Source of the DNA: Halictus rubicundus
Lineage: Eukaryota > Arthropoda > Insecta > Hymenoptera > Halictidae
Assembly: GCF_050948215.1 (NCBI RefSeq)
Contig: NC_135165.1
Location: forward strand, 7,600,501 to 7,664,500
DNA: 64,000 bases
Direction: 5' to 3'
The notes under the pieces were generated by a model. The model was given only the letters and a program-made list of their open reading frames with translations, ran no database searches and had not been told where the DNA came from. Position numbers and translations under genes: made by a program. Every line of letters begins with the position of its first letter. The first letter of the stretch is position 1. Below are positions 46,353 to 57,449 of the stretch, piece by piece.

Positions 46353-46780
46353 CAGTAAGGAGCAAAACTGAGTCCACACTATTTGAAACAACATAACTTT
46401 TTCACCGATATTGGTTAATTCGTTTACGAATTATAAACGCTTAAAAGTGGGGAAATTGACATTTTTCAGGATTTTCGACTTAAAATCGACGTAAACGAAT
46501 TAACCAATATCGGTGAAATTTTCAGCATAGATATAATTTCTTCGAACGAATCAAACACATTCTTTAAATTTTCAATACAGGCTCAGATAAAAAAGCTGAA
46601 AAAACCAACTTTTACTATTTCTTTTGCGATTCCGACCAATTCAAATTTTTTCAAAAATTTTTGACACCTCGTCTAATAAACTAATCCTTCTAACTTCTCA
46701 ATAACATTCAAGTCATTTGGTCTAATTTTAAAAAAGTTATGTTCTTTCAAATAGTGTGGACTCAGTTTTGCTCCTTACTG
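46353..46780. mobile_element. Tc1-type hairpin element (428 bp)
   Basis: TA at 46351-46352 and 46781-46782. Ends are CAGTAAGGAGCAAAACTGAG and CTCAGTTTTGCTCCTTACTG, perfect over 20 bp and continuing for about 50 bp. A second inner inverted repeat (ACCGATATTGGTTAATTCG versus CGAATTAACCAATATCGGT) lies at about 46400-46515. The ACAGGCTCAGATAAAAAAGC block is shared with 22402 and 31095. Confidence 0.9.
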
Positions 46781-46782
46781 TA

Positions 46783-47628
46783 AGTACATCAACGATGCTA
46801 GAATGTTAGCAAGAAAAACATGTCTTTGACGAGTTGATCAATTTACCATACATCGTACAACAATATCGAGAAGTCCGAGTAGCTAGGATTTCATTCAAAA
46901 CCTGATTGTTTCGATATCAATTTATACGATTGGCTCTCGTAACTAGATCACCCCCCGCGCTAAGCTCCGTGCGTCGCCTAATCCAGCTCGAAAAATTGCA
47001 TTTTACACCGCATCCACGGAGCATTGCATAAGCCGGCGCATCCTTGTTTCGCAACAGAATTTCACTTTATAAATCGCCGGTTAATTTGACGTCCGCTTGC
47101 CGCAAATTGTGTCACTGATAGCCGATTCAAGTGGCAATCAATGTATTAATGATCTCTCGGTGTAGAGCGCGCGGCGTCGGCGGCGGCGGCTCTCCTCTTA
47201 ATAACTTTCAAAGTTTCTTGAAAGGATTACTGGCGAGAGTCGGGGCAAAAGGAATCCTGATTCGATTCACTCGTCTCTCTGAATCGTCCTGCAGTGCGAA
47301 GGCGAGCCGAGATAGGTACGTGTGCTCGCACAGAGACCCGGCACTCGCACATATGTAAAGCTAGGCGATGAGAGATGACTTTCTAGGTAGGAGGAACATG
47401 TAAAGTCAGACGATACGATCTTCCAATGGACGCGCGAGCGTCACGTGTCCCGTGATGCTGGCGCATGCGAATCGTTTATCTGCTGTCCTTTGATACACGT
47501 GTCCATTTAACGCGAGACTCTTTCTAATTCGTGCCCAGATTCGACGTATCCTCGATCACTCCTCGATAACTCCACCAAGAGGGAAGTCACTTATACGATG
47601 ACCGAGCGTATTATTGATCACCCCGACA
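46783..47628. other. non-coding stretch, nothing recognised
   Basis: Unique DNA with a GCGCGCGGCGTCGGCGGCGG segment at 47168. A 75-codon frame there has no domain. Confidence 0.35.
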
Positions 47629-47632
47629 TTAA

Positions 47633-47932
47633 CACGTTGGCTGTTGAGCGATCGCCTCGCAAAAATCTCATAAAGTACATAAACTGCAGAGATAAAGCTT
47701 AGCAGATCTTTACGCAAAATGAAAGTCATTAATTGCAAGAAAAAGGCGTTGCATAAAAACTGACTTCTTCTCTGAATAATTGTAATAGGTCATAAATAAT
47801 GTATCAGGAATATTAATATCCATGGGATAAATACATAAAATCCGCAGTATACGCAGTTATGAGGAAAATTAATTTTTGAAGACAGACAAGAAATTGTGCC
47901 ACCCAAGTATGGCCGACGTGGCGGTCAACGTG
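47633..47932 (+). mobile_element. TTAA-flanked MITE, CACGTTG-type ends, with nested MITE
   Basis: TTAA at 47629-47632 and 47933-47936. Ends are CACGTTGGCTGTTGAGCG and GACGTGGCGGTCAACGTG. A GACTGCGGAT-family copy fills 47702-47848. The terminal repeat matches the element at 57211. Confidence 0.75.
47702..47848 (+). mobile_element. GACTGCGGAT-family MITE, nested copy
   Basis: Opens GCAGATCTTTACGCAAAATG with AATTGCAAGAAAAAG and closes ATACATAAAATCCGCAG. It is 147 bp, forward, inside the TTAA element at 47633. Confidence 0.6.
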
Positions 47933-47936
47933 TTAA

Positions 47937-48790
47937 TAGTTAATACATCGTTGGATCAAAGTTTATACAATACATATGTGTTAACAAATCGGAATTCCTT
48001 TTCTCGACTAAAATCGACTGTGAATCAAAAAATGCGTACTTGCCTCGATAAGTGTCCACTAAAACTCCTAAATGTACAATAGTAAAGTTACTTATTCAAT
48101 GATTGTGCATTTGATCCCTATAGCACGTTATTAATAGTTGTAACATGGTTGGGTTAAAATAGTGTACGGATTAGTAAAACGGAATTCCTTTTCTCGACTA
48201 AAATCGACTGTGAATCAAAAAGTATCTGTTTGTCCCGGTAGTGTCCACTAAAACCCCTAAATGTGCAATAGTAAAGTCACTTATCCAATGATTGTGCATT
48301 TGATCCCTATAGCACGTTATTAATAGTTGTAACATGGTTGGGTTAAAATAGTATACGGATTAGTAAAAGAGAATTCCTGTTCTCGACTAAAATTGACTGT
48401 GCATCAAAAAGTATCTGTTTGTCCCGATAGTGTCCACTAAAACCCTAAACGTGCAATAGTAAAGTCACTTATCCAATGATTGTGCATTTGATCCCTATAG
48501 CACGTTATTAATAGTTGTAACATGGTTAGATTAAAACAGTATACGGATTAGTAAAACGGAATTCCTTTTCTCGACTAAAATCGACTGTGAATCAAAAAGT
48601 ATCTGTTTGCCCCGATAAGTGTCCACTGAAACCCCTAATTGTTCAATAGTGAAGAAACTAATTCGATGACTGTGCATCTGAACCCTATACCGCGCTATTA
48701 ATAGTTGGAACGTGGTTGGATTAACATTGTATATAGATTAGTAAATCGGAATTCCTTTTCTTTTCTCGACTAAAATCGGTCGTTAATCAC
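47937..48790. repeat. tandem array, ~189-bp unit
   Basis: GGAATTCCTTTTCTCGACTA recurs at 47991, 48181, about 48370, 48558 and 48748, a spacing of 188-190 bp. Other unit marks are GTGTCCACTAAAACCCCTAA and TTGATCCCTATAGCACG. The array starts at the right TTAA of the MITE at 47633. Confidence 0.9.
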
Positions 48791-49790
48791 CGTTGTTGAC
48801 GCGGGTTGCGTAATATTGTAATTATATCGTTGCTTAATAAGTGTACAACGTAACACCGCGGTGCAGCAGACGACTCATTTGAAATGTAAATCACGGTGGG
48901 ACAGTGAATACCGATTACAAATGTTTGCTGGATCATAATACTATCAAATAAAAACTTGCACCGGTCGTTAGTGACCAAGCAGTTTTCTCCGTGAGACTTC
49001 ATCGTTGACGTACTCATTCTACGACTGCTAAATGTATGCCACACAAAGATGCAATGATTGCAAGTAGCTAGAAAATACCTGCTCGGATAACTGTCTGCCA
49101 GAATTCCCCCAAAATACAAGGCGCACGAAGACAAACCTTCTTCAATTTCTAAAGATGACAAATCTTTTATTCTTTTATAAGAAATTCACATACAGATGCT
49201 ACTATCAATTAGTTTAACGCGTTGACTGCCGAATCATAATTCTAAAAATCTTCCACAAAATCAAAAGAGTGTAATTAATAAAACCGAAACTGAAGAGACA
49301 AAATTATATTAATTACTCCTTGAACTACATTCTTCATATCCTGATTCAACTTAATCTACTCGACCATAAAAATTAATTTATTAAACCGTGAACGAAGAAT
49401 AGCGTGTCACGCATAACCACCGTGGCAGTAATTTATTAGATTGTAATTTAAGTCGTAATTTGTTAAATTGTACCACGTTGCTAATGATCTCTGCTGTTAA
49501 ACCAACGTTAAAAGATATAATTAATTAAAAAGATCAAATATAGCAAATGGTAAAGACTACAAAGTGTCAACCAATAAAATTCCCAAAAATATTTGTAGAA
49601 AGAAGCAACTCAGAGAACCCAAATGCCAAAAATGCATCTGCCAGTTTCAGCAGCTGTCTTCAAATTCGCCTAAACACAGAGTCCCCAGCTGGACAACAAT
49701 AATAATTTTTGCCACCTCACAAAAACTAACCGCAGAAAAGCAAACAAGATCAAAAGAAAAGAGCAGAAAGTCTCTAATGCGGGTCTCTCG
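48791..49790. other. non-coding stretch, nothing recognised
   Basis: A 124-codon minus-strand frame (48787-49161) has mixed composition but no domain I recognise. At 49213 TTTAACGCGTTGACTGCC resembles the CACGTTGACTG-type TTAA end, without a right partner. Confidence 0.35.
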
Positions 49791-50279
49791 ATCATCCAAA
49801 ACGAAAGTGGTTCCACATACCGGGACGGTAGAGGGGGTGAGGGGAAAGAGGGGGAGAGACGGAGGAACTTTCGCGCAGGCCGAACGACACTCGATGAGCG
49901 GCTAGCTACCGGTTGCGGCTCGCCTCAAAAACCTCGGATGTTTGCGCTCATACTAATTACCTCTGTTCCCGTGTGTGCTCACCGGCGGCGAGCACAAACA
50001 GATCGGGAGCGTGCGTATCCAAAACACGCGTGTCTGCGCTAAACGCGCTTTCCTCGCGGCCAGTTGCATACATCCCCACCACCGCCACCGTCGGCGTTGC
50101 AGTTGCATGTTGCAGGCGGGCGAGCGCGCCTATCCGCGGATGCATATCGGATGCACTCGCGCTCGTGTTCACGCTCACGCGTGCAGAGTGACCCGCCGCG
50201 CCGTCGCATGAATCGTGCGCCGATCCAAATGCGGTCGAGCGGCCGCGTACACTCGCGAGCAAACATATACAGCCATGCA
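49791..50279. other. GC-rich block, possible promoter-type DNA
   Basis: GGGGTGAGGGGAAAGAGGGG near 49834, then CpG-dense DNA. Overlapping frames on both strands show no domain. Confidence 0.35.
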
Positions 50280-50690
50280 ACGACGCGTACATGTGCAGGA
50301 CACGAACGTCCACGTGCACAGAGAGACAGATACAGAGACGTAGAAGAGGTGTGTGTGTATGTGCGTGCACATATGAATTTCTTCTGTTCGTATACATATA
50401 AAATTCCTACACGAACACTCGCACACGCGCGTAGAGAGACAGATACAGAGACGCGGAAGAGGCTCGTGTGTGCGTTCACATATACACGGACGTGCACACA
50501 CCTCCACGAATGCATATGCACGTACGCGAAGACGTCCGCGTGCACGCAAATACAGAGAGACGGGAGAGGCTCGTGTGCCTGTGCATACATGCGTGAACAT
50601 ACGCACACATAAACGAGCATGTGCACGCACGTGCGAGCACACGTACAAAAGGAGACAGATAGGAGAGGCGAGTGTGTGCGTGTGGTCGAG
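50280..50690. repeat. tandem array, ~113-bp unit, CACGTG and GTGTG rich
   Basis: GAGAGACAGATACAGAGACG and variants recur at about 50321, 50434, 50550 and 50651, each followed by GAAGAGGCTCGTGTG-type and CACATATA-type sequence. The long minus-strand Arg/Cys/His-rich frames here come from this repeat. Confidence 0.75.
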
Positions 50691-50826
50691 TATAAAGAGC
50701 CACTGCAGGAACAGAAGCGGCGACGACGATGGTAACGACGAGTAAACATACGAGCGATGCGGAGCGAGAAGGATAGCGGTTTCAAGAGCCGACGAACCAG
50801 AACAGGAAAGAGAAAAAACCGAGAAA

Positions 50827-50829
<3 letters not shown>

Positions 50830-50873
<44 letters not shown>
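50830..50873. repeat. (GA)n microsatellite
   Basis: GA repeat with an AAAG interruption. A G-run follows at 51005-51016. Confidence 0.95.
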
Positions 50874-50874
<1 letters not shown>

Positions 50875-50935
50875 GGGAGTCAGCGATGCTCTGCGTCCTC
50901 TCTCGAGCGGCCAGCCCCGACGTACATACCTAACT

Positions 50936-51362
50936 TAGGTCATACCGGCACGAACGCGATAAGTGTTCCTATCGCTCCTGCTCTCACAGGAGAGAGAAAG
51001 AGAGGGGGGGGGGGAGGGTCGAGCAGGAATTCTGGACAAATTTGGTCGATAATTAGCGGGCCCGATTTTTCGACGGTCGTTTCATACTCATGCCGACTCG
51101 ATTTCTTGTTATCTCGACCACCAGAGGATTTGCTTCTTTCGTTTTTGGACGTGCACGCACTGCGGTGGTGGTCATTCTTGCTTTTTTTTTGTCTCGTAAG
51201 GAGGATGTGGTGCAAGTGAGCAGGTACAATGAGCAGTAAAAGTTTATATGGCATGGTTTTGCGGATGCAAGTCGATTATGAGATTGTTTGTTCGAGAGCT
51301 GCGGATAGCGAAGACTCGTTACATCAATTTTGAAAGAAATGTTAAGCTTATTGTTATTATCA
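50936..51362. other. non-coding stretch, nothing recognised
   Basis: Unique DNA with a G-run (51005-51016) and a T-run near 51183. Confidence 0.4.
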
Positions 51363-51740
51363 GGCTACGGGTCTTTGTACAAAATACAATTTTTTTGCAT
51401 TGCTTGCAAGATACGGCAAAAAATGTTTCATTTATCGAAGCAATCGGTGCTATCAATAGCAATTGTTGATTACTTGATAAAAAAGTTCTCACCATGCACT
51501 GTAATCTAGGTAATTTCAGCGTTAATAGATTGATATTCAATGGTGCTACTTTTATGACAATCGTTTTTGAGTAATTTCATAGCGTGGGTCAACGCTGACC
51601 CCCATTGCGTCCAACGTGTCAATAAGTTTAGCCACCCACTCAATTTTGTCGTAAATCCATAGAATCGCTAGAGTTATTGTTAATTTACATTGAGTTGTTA
51701 AGTATAGTTACTCTAAAATAATTATAATACTTTCAGCGCT
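51363..51740. mobile_element. mixed MITE fragments
   Basis: A left GACTGCGGAT-family end (GGCTACGGGTCTTTGTAC) sits at 51363, with a right-type end (GTCGTAAATCCATAGAATCG) near 51648. Between them is a TTAA-family right end with hairpin GGGTCAACGCTGACCC (51586-51601) and TTGCGTCCAACGTG. CCGTAGGTCTAGTGTTAA near 51740 is a family A right terminus. Confidence 0.45.
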
Positions 51741-52391
51741 CCGTAGGTCTAGTGTTAATCCTTTGCGGTCCGTTAGCCATAATTATTTTTTCTCGCTGGG
51801 GAAGTGATGGATATTCAACCAGACATTACCTGAAACACAAATAATCATTATATTAATACATATGTTTTAGTTGAACAAAGTATCATTTTCTACATTAATA
51901 TCCAACAGTGAACGTAGTGTTGCAAAAATACAGTCGCAAACAATCAAAAAATGCAATTAGATGCACAAATTAATTCGTGGTCTTTTCTTCATAAAATTGT
52001 TGTTTATTTAAGAAATGTTGAAATAAGTACAAATCTACAAAACAATTCCCATTATTATTTATACACATATCCGACCAACAGATAGGTAACTAACGAATCT
52101 GGCAACAAATTTATATTTAAAGCAAAGTTATAATTGACTGAATTGTGAGAGTCATTAATTAATTCGTATACCTAATATATTCACGATCCAAATGGTGAAA
52201 AAACCAAGTACAGAATTTGACAATGGTTTAACTTTTACTTCAAACAATAGGCAACATATGAAAATACGTAGAACTTCAACAAGTACAATTCTACTGAAAA
52301 ATGCTTACAAAAATGGCCTTTCCACAAAAGCTCCCATAAGACTTGTAACAATAAACCATCCCCCAACAAGTCCAATTTATTATCATCGCCA
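51741..52391. other. non-coding AT-rich stretch
   Basis: A TTAATCCTTTGCGGTCCG at 51756 matches the left end of the 6381 element type, but no right end was found. The rest is AT-rich unique DNA. Confidence 0.4.
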
Positions 52392-52584
52392 GACCGCGAA
52401 TTTTCTGCATTTATAACAAAAAGAAGAGGTTGAAATTTCAAACGATGTAAATATAAAAGTAACTCGAGAATGTTGACGAACTATATCCAACTTATTAGGA
52501 TAACTAACGGAAGAAAAAAACTCTGAAACGACTGCTGTCTCTTGCAATTGTTGCTATTTGAATTTTTCATAAGAATCCGCGGTC
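52392..52584 (-). mobile_element. GACTGCGGAT-family MITE, full copy
   Basis: Starts GACCGCGAATTTTCTGCATT then TATAACAAAAAGAAGAGG and ends CATAAGAATCCGCGGTC. It is 193 bp, reverse orientation. Confidence 0.65.
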
Positions 52585-53302
52585 TAATCGTCGCTAATTG
52601 ACCTATAGCGAGGTCCGTCACCACCCCGCCGATCTATAAAGAAAGTTCCGGATAAATCAGTGACCCGGTGCCGTGCGTGTATCGTTCGCTCATTAATTAA
52701 TTCGTCGGCCGGGCGAACTTAATTATCCCCGGTGATACCTTAACATTCATCACGGTTGTTATCAGCGTAATCTATCGGCAGGCGTCACCGGATGATGAAT
52801 GCTTTCTACGAATTGTTACGTCCGAGTCGTCGATGCGGCCGCGGCCGATGATGCATCGACACGAGCACCACAGACATACACAAACATACACACGCACCAT
52901 TGGCGCAATGCAACGATGCATCGTTTTAGCGTGCGCGGCACCTGATCTCGCCGTAAAAAATCGCGACCTATAGTTCCCGCTCCGCGAGAGAAGGTGCCAC
53001 GGTGTCGGTGCTAATTATCGCTTGCTCGCTCGCGCACGGAAATAAATTATATCGAGGTGGACGTTTACTGGCCGGGTTCATTGTTCCGCTGATTTACAGC
53101 TCGAGAGGGAGGGAGCCCGGGCTCGCGCACGCGACGCCAACGTCATCGAGAGGAGATTTCGTTTAAACGCGGGATATCTCGAGAATCAAATTTCGCGGGG
53201 ACGCTTTCCGGTACACCGGCGACCAATCACCTGTCCGACAAGGTGATAAATCCAAGGAAACCCTTATTTCGACGTTCCTCGATCCTATCCGTGACGGTGA
53301 CA
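52585..53302. other. non-coding stretch with homeobox-like TAAT cores
   Basis: CATTAATTAATTCGTCGG at 52693 and other TAAT cores lie in a CpG-bearing block. I see no exon or repeat. Confidence 0.35.
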
Positions 53303-53324
53303 CCCCCACCCCCACCCCTTCCCC
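53303..53324 (-). other. G-quadruplex-prone tract (minus strand)
   Basis: Four C-runs of four or five bases separated by one or two bases (CCCCCACCCCCACCCCTTCC). The minus strand therefore has four G-runs with very short loops. Confidence 0.75.
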
Positions 53325-53644
53325 TCCTCCGCTACCCCTAACACCATGAAGTATCGTCGATGTATCGAACTCTTTGTCCTGCTCGGTGATTTACTGTCAC
53401 TCCGTCTGGCCTTCTCTGTAATTCTTCTGACAGGGAATGATCGATTCGATCCCCGCCGCTGGATCATTCCACCTGGCCTCTTCTTTTCACGAACTTTCAA
53501 AAACCGGTAGATTGCAGGACCGAATCCCATTTGGACTCAAAGTTAGAAACAAGTTGCATGTACATTCTTATTTGTTTAATAGCCAGATCAATGATTTTAA
53601 TTTGTTTAATATTTGTTTAATTATTTATTTGTTTAATAGCCAGA

Positions 53645-53836
53645 TGACTATTTTACATTTCCTTATAAAAATAACATGAATATATCTATCAAAATCTGTA
53701 GCCATTTTTTAAATAATATATACCCAGAGAAATCAATTTGTTAAATAATTCCTCATGGATCCATGTTTGTAATCTCAATATTCGTGAATTAAAAATATTA
53801 GAATCCGTCATTTTGACGAGTCCCGTAAATCTAGCG
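53645..53836 (+). mobile_element. family A TTAA MITE, left end lost
   Basis: Shares ATGACTATTTTACAT, AATTCCTCATGGATCC and CCGTCATTTTGACGAG with 8707-8924, and ends CCCGTAAATCTAGCG before TTAA (53837-53840). Its left side joins a short minisatellite (TTGTTTAATAGCCAGA units, 53570-53644). Confidence 0.75.
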
Positions 53837-53840
53837 TTAA

Positions 53841-55620
53841 GTTCAATAAGAAAGAATGGATTCAACTAATCATTCGTAAAAACGACTGAAAAGAATAATT
53901 TCGTAAGAATTTAAATTCTGCGGTATCAGACGATCCTCTAACACCATGGGTTATTGTCAAGAAAAATAAATAAATCCACACCAGCTTGTTGCAATTGAAA
54001 GTTTTAATAATGTCCACCACATGTAATAGCCTAGTTGTTTACGGTCGAAGCGAGCCCAAGTGTTTGTTTGGACACCACGCAGAATGTATACTAAATACAA
54101 AACACGTGTTCCAGATTCATAATGATCTTCCTCGGATCGAGGAACGACGAGCTGGGAACAATAAACTGTATTCCCGTTTTCCTGAAATTCGTGCGGCGAA
54201 CATGAACGTTGTCGGACGGAGAGGCGTTTATGCAGCCAGTTCTTTCGGACGTTTAGCATAAAACTGCCTACTAATGGAAGGATTACCGAGCCGCTGAAAT
54301 ATCGCGGCGACGCGGCCGCGAAATTATGCGAGTCGTAATTCGGAAAATTTCGAGCTGGCTGCCAATGATTTACGGCACGTCTATAACCGTGAATCACCGT
54401 AACGCGGACTCACGCTTGCTCGCGCGATTTATAACGCACCGATTGGTGTAATAACGAAACTTCATCTTTCCAGTCGACGCAACCGGCCGGTCACTTTTCC
54501 GCGGATGCGTTTCGCCGTGAAATTCCCGATTTAATGCACCCGCGGGATCGGCGTGCGTGCGCGCGCGCGCGCCCATGCACCGGCGCGTCGAACAACGCCA
54601 TTTGTTCCTACGAGGAATTATCGTTGCGAGGAACGCAGAATTAATTAACGTTTAGAAGCCTCGGTTGTTGCCCTAAATACTGCTGATTCATACAGACGAG
54701 CCCGGATTTCGTGGCAGGGAACTCTACGAATTCATTCTGTGAGATAAAAGCGAGTCGAATATGCGTAATATCATTTTTGAGTATGCTTTTGGAGAAAGTG
54801 ATTGGTGCAATTGGTGCAATTGGTGCACACAATAAAAAGAATACATCCCCCAGTGAACTCTACCGGAGAATATAGAGTCGAAAATATAAAATATAATTTT
54901 TCCGTATGTTGCTTTGTTTAAGAGAAAATCGGCTCGAAATGTTCGCCAAACGTAGAAGCATTGCTGCCAGCAGTAGAAACAGTGTGCCATGATCAGACAC
55001 ATTACTCAAACCGCAACAGCGCGCGGGTCTCACTCGCTTTGATAATTTTCTTTCTTGAAAACCAAACATTGTATATAACATTTCATTACGAATAGAATTA
55101 CGAATAGAGTTGAGTAATATTTACTTACTAATGAATTCTATTTTAAAAATCGACAGTAAAACATTTTTAAAAAACCCGGCTAGAATCCATAAAGAAGAAT
55201 TTTAAATTGAATAAAATGTAAAAGATATAAAAATAACAATTTTTCTACATGTTATATTATTCATCAACATTAACCCTCCGTATGCTATGCCGGAGTCATT
55301 CGTGACCCGTCGCGATAGTGGTATTACTCGACGCTGTTTATTTCGAAATAAGAAAATCACTATCCCTTTTCTTTTGAAGTTGTCATATTCTACCCTATTC
55401 CAGCGAAAGATATCGCTGAAGGATTGTATCTCTGCTCGGCCGGCCATTTTATAATTTTCCGCTACATTCGAAATACGACGAAAGGCGGTCCCGAGCCATC
55501 GTCTTATATCAGAATAAAACTGCATTAGTAAAATATCGGTGTGAAGAATTCGCACGAGTCCGAGGATTAGGAAATTGTTCAATCACTAAACAAATAATAC
55601 AAATAAAATAATAAAAATAG
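53841..55620. other. non-coding stretch with one TTAA-type end
   Basis: TTAACCCTCCGTATGC at 55270 with hairpin GAGTCATTCGTGAC (55293-55306) looks like a TTAA-MITE left end; no right end was found. A diverged local duplication lies at about 54720-54780 and 54850-54910. A CG-alternating GTGCGCGCGCGCGCGCC is at 54555. Confidence 0.35.
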
Positions 55621-55780
55621 AAAATAGTTCGTTTCGATACCTGCAGTTAATTCTAGATTTTTAGTGGAACATTGTAACAAATACTGAATACAAATGAAAT
55701 ATTCTAGTAAAAAGTGAAGATAGTTCGCTTTGATTCCCGGATTTAATTCTGGATATTTAGCGGAACATTTGCGAGCGCTG
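55621..55780. repeat. two-copy ~104-bp direct repeat
   Basis: ATAGTTCGTTTCGATACC..TTTTTAGTGGAACATT and ATAGTTCGCTTTGATTCC..ATTTAGCGGAACATT lie about 104 bp apart. Confidence 0.7.
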
Positions 55781-56090
55781 TATAACGAGGTAGAAAGTTT
55801 GACAAAATTCTGTGCCGCTCTCTAAGGTAATGTTGCACGTAATCGCTGTTTGAAATACGATTCAGCAGACGAGCGATGTTTCATGAATGGAGCTGCTACG
55901 GGAGATCGTTCAAGAATAAAGGGTGCTTCATTACGTCACGCCGGTGCGTTACGCAATCGGAAATAACAAGCCGTAAAAACGACCACGTAAAATTTTGCAC
56001 CGTCTCCCGCGTTAACACCGGCTCGTCTTTCGTCGGTCTCTTGAACTCGCGTATTCTTGGGTTACCATGGTGCCCCGTGCGTTGAAAAGT

Positions 56091-56206
56091 CAGTTCACTG
56101 GAATTTTATTAACACGACGGAGACTCGATTTCATTTATCCTCAGACAAGGAAATCAAATCATTGAAAGCTGGATTAATGAAAAATTAAATTCCAGTGAAC
56201 TATTTT
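56091..56206. mobile_element. small inverted-repeat element, class unknown
   Basis: AGTTCACTGGAATTTTATTA at 56092 is mirrored by TTAAATTCCAGTGAACT ending near 56202, enclosing about 75 bp. Target duplications are unclear. Confidence 0.5.
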
Positions 56207-56232
56207 GGAATCACGGTATAGTGCTCGCTTAA

Positions 56233-56441
56233 CACTCGGACGGCCCACCATTTTCACAATATAATAATTGATGATCTTCAAGACTTCACTGCTTTATTTA
56301 TCAACCTTTTTTTCAGTCATATTTTTTGTGGCGATTCTCGCAGACACATTAGTCTTTCTGTTGATCCTAATATAACAGCTATTAATTGAATTTAATATCG
56401 ATACTCCGGGTCAAAATGCACCCAGGCTCCGCCGTCGAAGT
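56233..56441 (+). mobile_element. TTAA MITE, GGGTC-hairpin family, uninterrupted copy
   Basis: TTAA at 56229-56232. Contains GCTTTATTTATCAACC, TCTTTCTGTTGATCCTAATA and the hairpin GGGTCAAAATGCACCC (56408-56423), then GGCTCCGCCGTCGAAG. The right TTAA is not preserved. It is the reference copy for the interrupted elements at 6238 and 8574. Confidence 0.65.
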
Positions 56442-57206
56442 AGAATTGTTTCGATTTATTTTTGAAATTTTTTCAGAGGACTTTTTTCGGAGGATTTTTT
56501 CTCTATTTAATTAATAGTCAAAGAAAAGGTCTGTGCAAGTTAGGCAAAGACTACCGTGAGTGCAGGAGTCAGATACAAGTAGAATTGCTATAGGATTTTT
56601 GTAATCATTATGGTTCTTTTTCAACAGATTCGAAGTTCGATTCAATTAAATTAGACCGATCTCGCAGCAGGATAAAGTTACAGCCTATCGAGTGATTCTT
56701 AAGTGTACCTGATCCTATCAGTGGCTTTGATTTAGACTGATAATTGCTTTACCGATTCCTACACCAACGGCGATGGTTCTTGACCACTTTATGGCTCCAT
56801 CAAGGGATAATAGCCAATTAGTAGAACGTGATAAATAGATTGCGGATTTCGAGTATCTACGGCGAACCTAAATGAAGTTCGGGGTAGAGTAGAGATCAGA
56901 GAGTAGCTCTTACTTCGTTTGCAGTATTCCGGAGTAGTAGAAAATTAATCGAACATATTGTCCCTTTGCGCATAACAATTTTCAAATATCTGAGAGAACT
57001 TCATTCGAAGTTCAAAAAACGTGTAACAAGATGAAAATTGAGCAGTTGATTATATTAACTACAAGGTTCCACAACTTCAAGATACATACAAAACTGATGT
57101 TTAAAATAATTAAATTTCTACTGTAATGAGATCAAGTCGATCATGTTGATTACAATGGTGCTTGCTTCGGTGAACAAGATTTACTTAGGACAAAAATTAT
57201 GTTTGT
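56442..57206. other. non-coding AT-rich stretch
   Basis: Unique sequence. No repeat or exon was recognised. Confidence 0.4.
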
Positions 57207-57210
57207 TTAA

Positions 57211-57445
57211 CACGTTGACTGTCATGTCACCCATATGTGGGTGACGGAATTATTTGTCCAGGTTTTAAAATGAATTTTTACGTTAATATATTCATTGTGC
57301 CAAATTTGATTAGGACCTATCAAATTCAAGAAAATTGGAGGACTACTCAATATGATACATTTAATTTTTTTCAATTTTTATTTCATTAAATAACTGACTT
57401 TGATTTTATGGCATATTTGAGGTTTCTAGTTTGGCAGTCAAAGTG
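57211..57445 (+). mobile_element. TTAA-flanked MITE, CACGTTGACTG type (235 bp)
   Basis: TTAA at 57207-57210 and 57446-57449. Ends are CACGTTGACTGTCA and TGGCAGTCAAAGTG. A perfect hairpin, TCACCCATATGTGGGTGA, lies 16 bp inside the left end (57227-57244). Confidence 0.85.
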
Positions 57446-57449
57446 TTAA

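Noticed and set aside
50039..50785. 248-codon minus-strand frame rich in Arg, Cys and His
   Set aside because: It lies over the ~113-bp CACGTG-rich repeat, and frames of similar length exist in other phases and on the other strand.
55202..55582. 126-codon minus-strand frame near a TTAA end
   Set aside because: It was considered as a piggyBac transposase piece, but no piggyBac motif or catalytic aspartate context is visible.
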